Notes: generated from the sequence alone by a model not told the origin. A stretch of 17,565 nucleotides of DNA from an uncultured Collinsella sp. (GCA_900545745.1 URAD01000026.1:1-17565); one strand, 5' to 3'; counted from the stretch's first letter, positions 7,172 to 14,715 are shown. Numbers and translations: made by a program.

Positions 7172-7187
7172 CTTAAGACCGACTTAA
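7172..7187 (+). promoter_or_regulatory. CTTAA direct repeat, 11-base phase: possible response-regulator box
   Basis: CTTAA occurs at 7172-7176 and again at 7183-7187, a phase of 11 bases, in the divergent region between the carboxypeptidase and VanR-like genes. OmpR-family regulators bind direct repeats spaced by about one helical turn, so this is a candidate site. It lies about 65 bases before the regulator's ATG. A -10-like CATAAT sits at 7227-7232 without a clear -35. The repeat is only five bases long, so chance is possible. Confidence 0.35.
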
Positions 7188-7252
7188 TCACCCACGCTTG
7201 TTGTGTGTGGCGTGCGTCGCCTCAGGCATAATGGAGCGCGAGAGGAGCACGC

Positions 7253-7948
7253 ATGAACGAGCGCATACTGGTAGTTGATGACGAAAAGGCCATCGCCGAC
7301 TTGGTTGGCATCTACCTTACAAAAGAGGGCTTTGATGTCCAGATTGCCTATAGCGGGGCCGATGCTGCCAAGGCGATTTTGGAGCAGGAGTTCGATTTGG
7401 CGCTGCTAGATGTCATGCTGCCCGATATCGATGGGTTTGAGCTGCTGCGTACGATCCGTTCCAGCCATACCTATCCCGTGATCATGCTGACGGCGCGCGA
7501 TGCCCAGCAAGACAAGATCGGGGGCCTTTCGCTTGGCGCGGACGATTACGTGGTTAAGCCGTTCCGTCCGCTGGAGCTCATCGCGCGCGTGCACGCTCAG
7601 CTTCGCCGCTACACCAGCTACGGTAGCCGTGCACAGGCGGCCGAGTCGCCGACCATTCAGCTCGACGGCTTGGAGATCAACCGCGACGCTCGTTCCGTGA
7701 CGGTGGACGGTGCACCGGTACGCCTCACACCCACCGAGTATTCAATCTTGCTGTATCTGGTCGAGCATCGCGGCAGCGTGGTGGCCGTGGAGGACCTGTT
7801 CCGCGCGGTGTGGAGCGAGGATTTTATGCCCGGCTCCAACAATACGGTGATGGTGCACATTCGCCACTTGCGCGAAAAAATCGGCGACGACGCACAAAAG
7901 CCACGCTTTATCAAAAACGTCTGGGGCGTCGGCTACATCATCGAATAG
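7253..7948 (+). CDS. VanR-like OmpR-family response regulator
   Basis: A 231-residue DNA-binding response regulator. The receiver domain (1-120) has the acidic pair D9-D10, phospho-acceptor D53 (LLDVMLPD), T80 and K102. The stretch DKIGGLSLGADDYVVKPFRPLELIARV, followed by a QLRRY segment, closely follows what I know of VanR regulators of vancomycin-resistance clusters. Residues about 135-231 form an OmpR/PhoB winged helix ending VWGVGYIIE. The ATG is preceded by AGAGGAG at 7241-7247. The kinase follows after a 25-base gap, so the two are almost surely co-transcribed. Because the divergent neighbour is a D-Ala-D-Ala carboxypeptidase, a role in cell-wall stress or peptide-stem control is inferred. 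No D-Ala-D-Lac or D-Ala-D-Ser ligase is in view, so it is not shown to confer glycopeptide resistance. Confidence 0.93.
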   Translation: MNERILVVDDEKAIADLVGIYLTKEGFDVQIAYSGADAAKAILEQEFDLALLDVMLPDIDGFELLRTIRSSHTYPVIMLTARDAQQDKIGGLSLGADDYVVKPFRPLELIARVHAQLRRYTSYGSRAQAAESPTIQLDGLEINRDARSVTVDGAPVRLTPTEYSILLYLVEHRGSVVAVEDLFRAVWSEDFMPGSNNTVMVHIRHLREKIGDDAQKPRFIKNVWGVGYIIE

Positions 7949-7973
7949 CGCCTTTGATGGTGGGGAAGTGGAT

Positions 7974-9212
7974 ATGACAAAAGACGATAGGCAGGCATTC
8001 GAGGTACCCGATCGGCTCTTTGAATACGTGAGGTCGGTCGTCGACAACCGCGCGCTTGCAACGGTGCTGCTCTTTTTGCTGAGCCTGCTGCTGATTGGCA
8101 TCGACAACATCGCCGGAATCTTGACGGTGCTGCTTGCCGGCTTTTTGCTGATCGATCGATTTGAGATCGTGCGCCGCTGCATGGTGATTGGCGGCGCCGC
8201 GTGGGCCATGACGTTGGCGATTGGCGCCATGGCGCTCGGCGGCATCGAAGGGCCGGTGCTGTTCGATGCCGGCTTTGTATTCAACATGCTTGGCTTTGTG
8301 CTGGCGCTTGCCGCGTGCGTGCTGTTCTTGTGTGGCCGCGCCCTGTACTACCAGGGCTACGAACAGGGCGAGCAGCATGCCGATTGTGTGCTGGCCGCTC
8401 GTATTCAAGATCGCCTGATCGATCACCCCGACACCTGGGACAACATCGACGGCGACTTCTTGGAGGTCGAGGGCGCCCTTAACCGCGTGCGTGACCGTGA
8501 GCGCAAGGTGCAACAGGCCTTGCGTGACGAGTCGCATCGCAAGGACGATCTGGTCACGTACTTGGCACATGACCTACGCACCCCGCTTGCCAGTGTGGTG
8601 GGCTATCTTTCGCTGCTGCAAGAGGCTCCTGAGCTGCCGGTTGAGCAACGTGCGCACTTTACGGGCGTGGCTCTCGACAAGGCGCACCGGCTCGATGCAC
8701 TCATCGAAGAGTTCTTCGATATCACACGCTTTGACTTCCACGATATCGTGCTCACGCGCGGCTATGTTGATCTGGGGTTGCTGCTGGCTCAGGTGGCTGA
8801 CGAGTTCTATCCCATCCTCAACGAGCAGCATAAGGAAGCCCAAGTTGATATCCACGAGGACCTGACGGTGCTCGTGGATGGCGACAAGATGGCTCGCGTG
8901 TTCAACAACATCATGAAAAACGCCGTCGCCTATAGCTATGAGGGCTCGACTATCACGATTGAGGCCGGGCGCCAAGACGATGGCGGCGTGCGCGTTCGCT
9001 TTATCAATCAGGGCGATCCTATCCCTGCGGCTAAGCTCAAGGTGATCTTTGAGAAGTTCTATCGCCTGGATGCGGCGCGTGCGACCAATCGCGGTGGTGC
9101 CGGTCTGGGCCTTGCTATTGCCAAGGAGATCATCGCGGCACACGGCGGTACCGTTGCATGTGAATCGACGCCCGAACACACGATATTCACCATCGAGCTG
9201 CCCGCCGCATAG
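7974..9212 (+). CDS. VanS-like membrane sensor histidine kinase
   Basis: A 412-residue sensor kinase. The N-terminal 125 residues hold about four membrane segments (roughly 28-42, 46-60, 70-89 and 101-124) with very short outside loops, so there is no large extracellular sensor domain. The HisKA part has H199 in LAHDLRTPLASVVGYL, matching the VanS phospho-acceptor box. The ATPase domain has an N box (NNIMKNAVAYS, 311-321) and G2 box GGAGLGLAIAKEI. The G1 region reads INQGDPIPAAKLKVIFE: it lacks the usual DxGxG and instead follows the NxGxxIP form typical of VanS. ATG 7974 is preferred to GTG 7968 because GGGGA at 7962-7966 sits at proper distance. It should phosphorylate the regulator encoded just upstream. 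The signal it senses cannot be told from sequence. With this membrane layout it may sense a lipid-phase or membrane-partner signal. Confidence 0.92.
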   Translation: MTKDDRQAFEVPDRLFEYVRSVVDNRALATVLLFLLSLLLIGIDNIAGILTVLLAGFLLIDRFEIVRRCMVIGGAAWAMTLAIGAMALGGIEGPVLFDAGFVFNMLGFVLALAACVLFLCGRALYYQGYEQGEQHADCVLAARIQDRLIDHPDTWDNIDGDFLEVEGALNRVRDRERKVQQALRDESHRKDDLVTYLAHDLRTPLASVVGYLSLLQEAPELPVEQRAHFTGVALDKAHRLDALIEEFFDITRFDFHDIVLTRGYVDLGLLLAQVADEFYPILNEQHKEAQVDIHEDLTVLVDGDKMARVFNNIMKNAVAYSYEGSTITIEAGRQDDGGVRVRFINQGDPIPAAKLKVIFEKFYRLDAARATNRGGAGLGLAIAKEIIAAHGGTVACESTPEHTIFTIELPAA

Positions 9213-9233
9213 CCAGCGTGCCCTTACAAACAC

Positions 9234-9300
9234 TTGACAATGCGCTCACGTGCATATGAGCCGCGATTTCTACTATCGATACTGCTGAATTGATATCGAT
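9234..9300 (+). promoter_or_regulatory. Promoter/operator region of pstB: TTGACA, 18-bp near-palindrome, 7-bp inverted repeat
   Basis: A consensus TTGACA lies at 9234-9239, with TATGAG at 9255-9260 as a weak -10 at 15-base spacing. The sequence GCTCACGTGCATATGAGC at 9244-9261 is an imperfect palindrome (14 of 18 positions) that overlaps the spacer and this -10, where a repressor or activator would act. ATCGATA at 9275-9281 and TATCGAT at 9294-9300 form a perfect inverted repeat just before the ribosome site. I do not recognise a classical PhoB box. Regulatory function is inferred. Confidence 0.45.
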
Positions 9301-9315
9301 GTGGAGGTATGCGGT

Positions 9316-10191
9316 ATGACGGCTGCTGCGGCTGTGGAGCCCACGGAGCTTGAAGAACTCATGGAAGCGCAGGCCGAGGCCGCGCACGAGCGCGAGGTTG
9401 GGGATGCGACTCGCCCCACGGCAGAGGATCTTGCCGCCTCGCCGACGCGCATCGACGTCGAGGGCCTCGACCTGTTCTATGGCGACCATCATGCGCTCAA
9501 GGACGTGAATATCAAGATCCGCGACAAGCAGATCACCTCATTTATCGGGCCTTCGGGCTGCGGAAAGTCCACGTTGCTGCGCTGCTTTAACCGCATGAAC
9601 GACGGCATCAAGGATTGCCGTATCGAGGGCAAGATTGCGCTCGATGGTCAAGATATCCTGGGCGATTACGACATCTGCCGTTTGCGCCAGCGCGTGGGCA
9701 TGGTGTTCCAGCGCCCCAACCCGTTTCCCATGAGCATCTACGACAACGTCGCCTATGGGCCGCGCGGTATGGGTGTGCGCGACCGCGTCGTGCTCGACGA
9801 GCTGGTCGAGGACTCCCTTCGTCGCGCTGCGCTATGGGATGAGGTCAAGGACAAGCTCAAAGAGTCGGGTCTGGGTCTTTCGGGCGGCCAGCAGCAGCGT
9901 CTGTGCATCGCCCGCGCGCTGGCCGTGCAGCCCGACATTCTGCTGATGGACGAGCCGACCTCGGCACTCGACCCTGTGTCGACGCTGGTGGTGGAGCAGC
10001 TGGCCTGTGAGCTCAAAGAGACCTGCACGCTCGTGGTCGTTACGCACAATATGCAGCAGGCGGCGCGTATCTCCGATTCGGTCGCATTCTTTTTGCTGGG
10101 TGAGCTGGTGGAGCACGCGCCCACCGCGCAACTCTTCAAGAATCCGACCGATCCGCGCACGGCGGATTATTTGACGGGGCGTTTTGGCTGA
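9316..10191 (+). CDS. pstB: Phosphate ABC transporter ATP-binding protein PstB
   Basis: PstB drives high-affinity phosphate import together with PstS, PstC and PstA. The 291-residue product has Walker A GPSGCGKST (78-86), Q-loop VFQRPNPFP with Q132, signature LSGGQQQR (188-195), Walker B ILLMDE (208-213) and H-loop H244. CFNRMND after Walker A and FQRPNPFPMSIYDNVAYGPR are hallmarks of PstB. It carries a Glu/Ala-rich N-terminal extension of about 43 residues that most PstB proteins lack. ATG 9316 is chosen because GGAGGT at 9303-9308 is ideally spaced. GTG 9301 is less likely. No pstS, pstC, pstA or phoU is in the window: upstream is the VanS-like kinase and downstream the PhoB/PhoR-like pair. 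The permease genes must lie elsewhere, or this is a second copy. Confidence 0.95.
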   Translation: MTAAAAVEPTELEELMEAQAEAAHEREVGDATRPTAEDLAASPTRIDVEGLDLFYGDHHALKDVNIKIRDKQITSFIGPSGCGKSTLLRCFNRMNDGIKDCRIEGKIALDGQDILGDYDICRLRQRVGMVFQRPNPFPMSIYDNVAYGPRGMGVRDRVVLDELVEDSLRRAALWDEVKDKLKESGLGLSGGQQQRLCIARALAVQPDILLMDEPTSALDPVSTLVVEQLACELKETCTLVVVTHNMQQAARISDSVAFFLLGELVEHAPTAQLFKNPTDPRTADYLTGRFG

Positions 10192-10201
10192 TACCATCTA
10201 G

Positions 10202-10215
10202 TAAAGGTACCTTTA
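10202..10215 (+). promoter_or_regulatory. Perfect 14-bp palindrome between pstB and the PhoB-like gene
   Basis: TAAAGGTACCTTTA reads the same on both strands. It starts 11 bases after the pstB stop codon and lies about 40 bases before the regulator's ATG. Without a loop it is a poor RNA hairpin, so it is more likely a site for a dimeric DNA-binding protein, perhaps the regulator itself. No convincing promoter was found beside it. Confidence 0.45.
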
Positions 10216-10255
10216 GGGTTAAGATGCGGTCATGCCGGCCGCAAAGGGGTTCAAC

Positions 10256-10984
10256 ATGATCTATTACGTCGAGGACGATGACAACATCAGGGATTTGACG
10301 GTCTATGCGCTGCGCAAGCAGGGGATTGAGGCCGAAGGCTTTTCGTGCGACGGTGAGTTTAAGGCTGCCGTGGCGCGACGGGTACCCGATGCCGTCCTGC
10401 TCGACATCATGCTGCCCGATACCGATGGCTTGGCGATTATGCGTCGACTGCGTGCCGATCGCCTGACGGCGACGGTGCCCATCATGATGCTTACCGCCAA
10501 GGATACCGAGCTCGACAAGGTGATGGCGCTCGATGGCGGTGCCGACGATTACCTGACTAAGCCGTTTTCGCTCATGGAGCTTGCGAGCCGCTGCCGCGCA
10601 CTGCTGCGTCGCGGCGGCATGGTCAAGCAGGCGAGCGATGTGCTCAGCGTGGGCGACATCGTGCTCTCGCCCAGCCATCGCGAGGTGACCGTTGCCGGCG
10701 AGCCGCTTAAGCTCACCCTGCGCGAGTTCGACCTGCTCGAGTACCTCATGCGCAAGCCCGGCGTGGTTTTTACCCGCGAGTCGTTGCTGCAGAGCGTGTG
10801 GGGCTGGGACTTCGACGGCGGTTCGCGCACCGTTGACGTGCACGTGCAGACGCTTCGCCAAAAACTGGGCGAGCATGCCAGCGCCATCGAGACCGTGCGC
10901 GGCGTGGGCTACCGCTTGGCCGAGCCTTCTGCCGGCGATGGTGCCAAAGGCGACGACACCGCGGCCACCGCATCGGAGGAGTAA
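10256..10984 (+). CDS. PhoB/PhoP-like response regulator
   Basis: A 242-residue OmpR-family regulator that starts MIYYVEDDDNIRDL, a form common in Gram-positive PhoP-type proteins. The receiver has E6-D7-D8, phospho-acceptor D50 (LLDIMLPDTDG), T80 and K102. The winged-helix domain covers about 125-225 (LREFDLLEYLMRKPGVVFTRE to VRGVGYRLAE). A low-complexity Ala/Asp tail of about 18 residues follows. The ATG at 10256 has AAAGGGG at 10243-10249. An in-frame ATG at 10232 lacks one. It follows pstB by 64 bases and precedes its kinase by three bases, so a phosphate-responsive role is inferred from context. Confidence 0.92.
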   Translation: MIYYVEDDDNIRDLTVYALRKQGIEAEGFSCDGEFKAAVARRVPDAVLLDIMLPDTDGLAIMRRLRADRLTATVPIMMLTAKDTELDKVMALDGGADDYLTKPFSLMELASRCRALLRRGGMVKQASDVLSVGDIVLSPSHREVTVAGEPLKLTLREFDLLEYLMRKPGVVFTRESLLQSVWGWDFDGGSRTVDVHVQTLRQKLGEHASAIETVRGVGYRLAEPSAGDGAKGDDTAATASEE

Positions 10985-10987
10985 CCC

Positions 10988-12433
10988 GTGGTCTTCGCCC
11001 CCCAGGGAAAACATACGCTGTCGCACCGCGTTTTTGTGACGATCTTTGTCTGCGCCATGGCGGTTATCGTGGCGTTTACGGTGCTGGGTGCGTTCTTTGT
11101 GCAAAACACCTTGGCGGATGCCACGAGTGCCAATCTGGCGCAGGAAACCGAGCTCATTGCTGCCGCTCTCGACGAACAGCAGGAGCCCATCCCGTTCTTG
11201 CGTAGTCTCGATCGCGAGGACTTGCGCATCACGCTGATTAACAAGGATGGATCGGTTGCCTACGACAACGAGGCGTCGCCTTCCACACTGCCCAACCATG
11301 GCGATCGCCCCGAGGTCATCGAGGCCTTTGAGAGTGGTTTGGGTTCCGCGGAGCGCGCAAGCTCTACGCTCGACGAGATTATGCTGTATCGCGCCGTCGC
11401 CCTTGATAACGGCCAGGTTGTCCGCTTGGCGCAGGCCCAGCCTGGCGTTGCGGCGATTTTGCTGTCGATGGTGGCGCCGATGCTGCTTATCGCAGCAGCG
11501 GGTGCGGTACTCTCGTTTTTTATGGCGCGCCGCGAGTCCCGTGCCATCATCGCGCCGTTGCAAGAGGTGGATTTGGACCACCCACGCCGTAGCTATGAGC
11601 ACGCCTATGCCGAGATGGTCCCCATGCTTGAGCGTATCGAGTCGCAGCGCCAGGAACTCAAGCGCCAAATGGCGGTGCTAGCGGACAACGACCGTATGCG
11701 CCGCGAGTTCACGGCGAATATCACCCATGAGCTCAAGACGCCGCTTACGGCGATTTCGGGCTATGCCGAGCTCATCGCAAACGGCATGGTCGAGGGCGAG
11801 GGCGACCTGCGCAACTTTGGCGGTCGCATCTATCGTGAGGCGGGCCGCTTGGCAGCGCTTGTCAACGATATCCTTACGCTGTCTAACTTGGACGAGGCCG
11901 AGCGTGCAGCTGAGGGCGAGGCGGTGCCCATTGGGTCCACGGAGCCTATTGAGCTCTCGCGTGCCATCTACGCGGTCGAGCAGCGTCTTGAACAGGTCGC
12001 CCGTCAGGCGAATGTGACGATAAGTCATGAGACCAAGCCTGTGGTCATCGAGGGCGTGTCGCGCTTGATTGACGAGCTCATCTATAATCTGGCAAGCAAC
12101 GCCATCCGCTACAATCGACCCGGCGGTACGGTTACGCTGCAGTGCGGCACCAACGACGAAGGCCATCCGTTCCTTGCGGTCGCCGACACGGGAATCGGTA
12201 TCGCGCCTGAAGAACAGGGCAAGGTATTTGAGCGGTTCTATCGCGTGGACAAGAGTAGGTCCAAGGCGCGCGGCGGAACCGGTCTGGGGCTTGCAATTGT
12301 CAAGCATGCGGCCCTGTATCATCACGCCACGCTCGATCTGTCGAGCGAATTGGGCGTGGGAACCACCATTACAGTGACGTTTCCCGTACAGCAGGACGAG
12401 CCGTTTGCGGAGCGGCAACGATATGGATATTGA
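10988..12433 (+). CDS. PhoR-like sensor histidine kinase
   Basis: A 481-residue membrane sensor kinase with a GTG start, supported by GGAGGAG at 10975-10981, which overlaps the end of the regulator gene. Membrane helices lie at about 14-39 and 157-179 and enclose an extracytoplasmic domain of about 117 residues. After a short linker with a coiled-coil-like helix (210-236) come the HisKA domain with H247 (FTANITHELKTPLTAISGYAE), N box ELIYNLASNAIRYN (364-377), G1 DTGIGI (400-405), F box FERFYRVDKSRS and G2 GGTGLGLAIVKH. The FTANxTHELKTPLTxISGYAE form is typical of PhoR-type kinases. It should pair with the regulator encoded three bases upstream. A terminator closes the unit, so pstB, regulator and kinase probably form one operon. 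Confidence 0.94.
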   Translation: MVFAPQGKHTLSHRVFVTIFVCAMAVIVAFTVLGAFFVQNTLADATSANLAQETELIAAALDEQQEPIPFLRSLDREDLRITLINKDGSVAYDNEASPSTLPNHGDRPEVIEAFESGLGSAERASSTLDEIMLYRAVALDNGQVVRLAQAQPGVAAILLSMVAPMLLIAAAGAVLSFFMARRESRAIIAPLQEVDLDHPRRSYEHAYAEMVPMLERIESQRQELKRQMAVLADNDRMRREFTANITHELKTPLTAISGYAELIANGMVEGEGDLRNFGGRIYREAGRLAALVNDILTLSNLDEAERAAEGEAVPIGSTEPIELSRAIYAVEQRLEQVARQANVTISHETKPVVIEGVSRLIDELIYNLASNAIRYNRPGGTVTLQCGTNDEGHPFLAVADTGIGIAPEEQGKVFERFYRVDKSRSKARGGTGLGLAIVKHAALYHHATLDLSSELGVGTTITVTFPVQQDEPFAERQRYGY

Positions 12434-12437
12434 CGTG

Positions 12438-12475
12438 AACGCCGCATCTGTCTTTCGGGTGCGGCGTTGTTGTTG
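12438..12475 (+). terminator. Terminator hairpin after the PhoR-like gene
   Basis: AACGCCGCA at 12438-12446 pairs perfectly with TGCGGCGTT at 12460-12468 around a 13-base loop. The tail GTTGTTG is only moderately U-rich. It starts a few bases after the stop codon and ends the phosphate operon before the polysaccharide promoter. Confidence 0.72.
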
Positions 12476-12535
12476 CGCAATTTTGCGGACGCTTCCGGCA
12501 TTTTTACAGTAGAGGCTGTTTCTTATGTATAGAGT

Positions 12536-12564
12536 TTGGTCACGGTAAAAAGATGCGATAACAT
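12536..12564 (+). promoter_or_regulatory. Probable promoter of the Wzz/kinase/phosphatase operon
   Basis: TTGGTC at 12536-12541 and TAACAT at 12559-12564 lie 17 bases apart, each matching four of six consensus bases. The leader would be about 40 bases. No JUMPstart or ops element was seen. Confidence 0.5.
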
Positions 12565-12611
12565 ACGGACAGTTTTGTCAATACGAACTGGGGAACTGAA
12601 AGGCAAGCTGC

Positions 12612-13268
12612 ATGACCCTTCTCGAATTGTTCCAGCTGCTCAAAAAGCACCTTAAGCTGGTCGTCACCCTTCCGGTGGTTTGCGCGATCGCCATGGGCAT
12701 CGTGTCCTTCGTTGCGATGGATAATACCTACACCGCCTCGACGAGCATGTACATTCTCGCCAAGACCGACGATAGCGGTCAGATGAGCTACAACGACCTC
12801 TCGGCGAGCCAGATGCTCTCCAACGATATCGCCACGCTGCTCGATAGCGATAGCGTTAAGAGCGGCGCTGCCAATGAGCTGGGTCTTTCCGATCTGGATG
12901 ACTACAAGGTCTCTGTTTCCTCCGAGACGACCACGCGCGTTATTACGCTTTCGGTCACCGGCACCGATGCCAAGGAGACGGCTGAGGTCGCTAAGGCCAT
13001 GGCCAGCTCGGTGAGTACGGTCGCCCAGAACGTCGGCGCTGCCCAGAGCATCAACGTTATCGACGAGGCCAAGACCCCCGAGGCCCCCAGCGGTCCCAAG
13101 CGCATGCTGTACGTTGCCGTCGCGTTCCTCGCGGGCATCTTTATCGCAGTCGCCTATGTTGTCTTGGCAGACATGCTCAACACCCGCATCCGCGGTGCAG
13201 AAGAGGCAGAAGAGCTCCTGGGTATTCCCGTTGTTGGCCGAATTCCGGCTATGAAAGGTGGTAAATAG
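12612..13268 (+). CDS. Wzz/YveK-type polysaccharide chain-length regulator and kinase adaptor
   Basis: A 218-residue membrane protein of the Wzz family, the Gram-positive form that activates a separate BY-kinase. Membrane helix 1 is at about 17-36, helix 2 at about 167-187, and the outside domain between them is rich in Ser, Thr and Asp. A Pro-rich stretch (EAKTPEAPSGPKR) precedes helix 2, as is usual. The short cytoplasmic tail after helix 2 (NTRIRGAEEAEELLGIPVVG) matches the segment that docks the kinase in CapA and YveK proteins. The start has GAAAGG at 12598-12603. The kinase gene begins two bases after the stop codon, which indicates translational coupling. Confidence 0.92.
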   Translation: MTLLELFQLLKKHLKLVVTLPVVCAIAMGIVSFVAMDNTYTASTSMYILAKTDDSGQMSYNDLSASQMLSNDIATLLDSDSVKSGAANELGLSDLDDYKVSVSSETTTRVITLSVTGTDAKETAEVAKAMASSVSTVAQNVGAAQSINVIDEAKTPEAPSGPKRMLYVAVAFLAGIFIAVAYVVLADMLNTRIRGAEEAEELLGIPVVGRIPAMKGGK

Positions 13269-13270
13269 GC

Positions 13271-14008
13271 ATGGCTAAGGCAAAGAACACCGATAAGCTC
13301 GTTGTACAGAATGCCGCCAAGACCCTTCTGGCCAACATCCGCTTTGCGAGTGTGGACGACCCCATTCGCACCATCACCGTTACCTCCTCGATTCCCAACG
13401 AGGGCAAGTCTACGGTTTCCATTAACCTTGCTCAGGCAATCGCCACGAGCGGCAAGTCCGTGCTCCTGGTCGAGGCCGATATGCGCCGCAGGTCCCTTTC
13501 CGATATGCTCGGCGTTCGTTCGCGCGGCGGACTCTATGCGGTTCTTTCCGAGCAGATCTCCATTGACCAGGCAATTGTCGAGACGGGTCAGAAGAACTTC
13601 TACTTCCTCGATGCCGAGCCGCATATTCCCAATCCTGCCGACATCATCGTCTCTCACCGCTTTGCCAAGCTGGTAAAGGCACTGTCTGCCAAGTTCCAGT
13701 ACGTCATCTTTGATGCTCCCCCGGTCGGCACCTTCATCGATGCTGCCGAGATTGCCAGCCTGACCGACGGTACGCTGTTCGTGGTGCGCGAGGACTTCAC
13801 CAAGCGCGAGGAGGCGCTCAACGCTATCGGCCAGCTTAAGAAGTCCGAGAAGGTCAAGCTCATCGGTACCGTCATGAACTACTGCGAGACCGAGACCAGC
13901 GAGTACTACTACTCCTACTACACCAAGGACGGTAAGAAGGTTAAGAAGGGCTCCGACGATCAGGGGACTTCCAAAAAGGGCATCTTCACCAACCGAGCAA
14001 ACGTTTAG
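13271..14008 (+). CDS. BY-kinase (CpsD/CapB/YveL-type tyrosine-protein kinase)
   Basis: A 245-residue cytoplasmic bacterial tyrosine kinase. Walker A is SSIPNEGKST (39-48), Walker A' is VLLVEADMRR (64-73) and Walker B is VIFDAPPVGT (145-154). Walker A' has Glu-Ala-Asp where many relatives have Asp-Ala-Asp. The C-terminal tail has a tyrosine cluster, EYYYSYY, at Y212-Y214, Y216 and Y217, the usual autophosphorylation region, followed by a lysine-rich segment. It has no membrane helix and needs the upstream adaptor for activation. The phosphorylation state of such kinases controls capsule or exopolysaccharide export. The phosphatase gene follows after 17 bases. Confidence 0.94.
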   Translation: MAKAKNTDKLVVQNAAKTLLANIRFASVDDPIRTITVTSSIPNEGKSTVSINLAQAIATSGKSVLLVEADMRRRSLSDMLGVRSRGGLYAVLSEQISIDQAIVETGQKNFYFLDAEPHIPNPADIIVSHRFAKLVKALSAKFQYVIFDAPPVGTFIDAAEIASLTDGTLFVVREDFTKREEALNAIGQLKKSEKVKLIGTVMNYCETETSEYYYSYYTKDGKKVKKGSDDQGTSKKGIFTNRANV

Positions 14009-14025
14009 TTGATTAAGGCTGACCT

Positions 14026-14676
14026 ATGCGTGACATTCATTGCCATATCTTGCCGGGTGTAGACGACGGCGCCGCCGATCTCGATGAGAGCTTGGCGATG
14101 CTCGAGGCTGCCAAGCGGGCCGGTGTAACCAGAATCGTTTGCACTCCTCACTGCCGTGATCCCTATTTTGATTACGACAAGATGTGGGATGCCTTTGAGC
14201 TGCTGCGTGATAACGCTGACGGTTTTCCGCTCCAGATGGGCTTCGAGGTCAACCATCGAAAGCTCGTTGAGCTTGGTATCGATGCCGCGGAGCACTTGCA
14301 TTTCGATGGGACCAACGAGTTTCTGCTCGAGCTTTCGACGCATGCCGATGCGTATGCGTTTAGAGAGTACGAGAACACGATTTACGATTTGCAGTGTCGT
14401 GGCTACCAGGTGATCATCGCTCATCCTGAGCGCTATCGTGCGGTTCAAAAGGATGTAAGCGTGGCGGAGCGCCTGGTCGATATGGGCTGCAAGCTGCAGG
14501 CTTCGGCGGACTTTATTGCCGGCGGTCGCTTTGGTCGCGAAAAAAAGCCGGCACAGCGCCTGTTCGATCAGAACCTGTACAGCTTCATCGCGAGCGATGC
14601 CCATAACGTGGGTCATTACGACTGCCTGGCGAAGGCTCGCGCGAAGTTTAGCGTGCGCGGAGCTCATTTTCGCTAA
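14026..14676 (+). CDS. PHP-family tyrosine-protein phosphatase (CpsB/YwqE-type)
   Basis: A 216-residue metal-dependent phosphatase that dephosphorylates the BY-kinase tail. PHP-domain metal ligands are visible: H5 and H7 in DIHCHILPGVDDG, H42 in CTPHCRDPY, E74 in GFEVNHR, H106, H133 in IAHPERY, and D191 and H193 in SDAHN. It is shorter than the roughly 240-255 residues of many relatives, mostly by missing C-terminal helix material, but the catalytic residues are complete. In Streptococcus the phosphatase gene precedes the adaptor and kinase. Here it follows them, as in many other Gram-positive bacteria. No sugar-handling gene follows within the window. Confidence 0.93.
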   Translation: MRDIHCHILPGVDDGAADLDESLAMLEAAKRAGVTRIVCTPHCRDPYFDYDKMWDAFELLRDNADGFPLQMGFEVNHRKLVELGIDAAEHLHFDGTNEFLLELSTHADAYAFREYENTIYDLQCRGYQVIIAHPERYRAVQKDVSVAERLVDMGCKLQASADFIAGGRFGREKKPAQRLFDQNLYSFIASDAHNVGHYDCLAKARAKFSVRGAHFR

Positions 14677-14715
14677 TATCTGTCCCTAACGTTCGCATTG
14701 AATGAAAGGGCAGCC

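Noticed and set aside
5715..9212. A vancomycin-resistance operon
   Set aside because: No VanA/B/C-type ligase, VanH, VanX or VanT gene is present; only the regulators and a PBP5-type carboxypeptidase are seen.
10136..11668. A 510-codon open frame on the minus strand opposite the PhoB/PhoR-like genes
   Set aside because: It spans two well-supported genes in antisense, and the product is rich in R, H and Q without motifs, as expected for a shadow frame.
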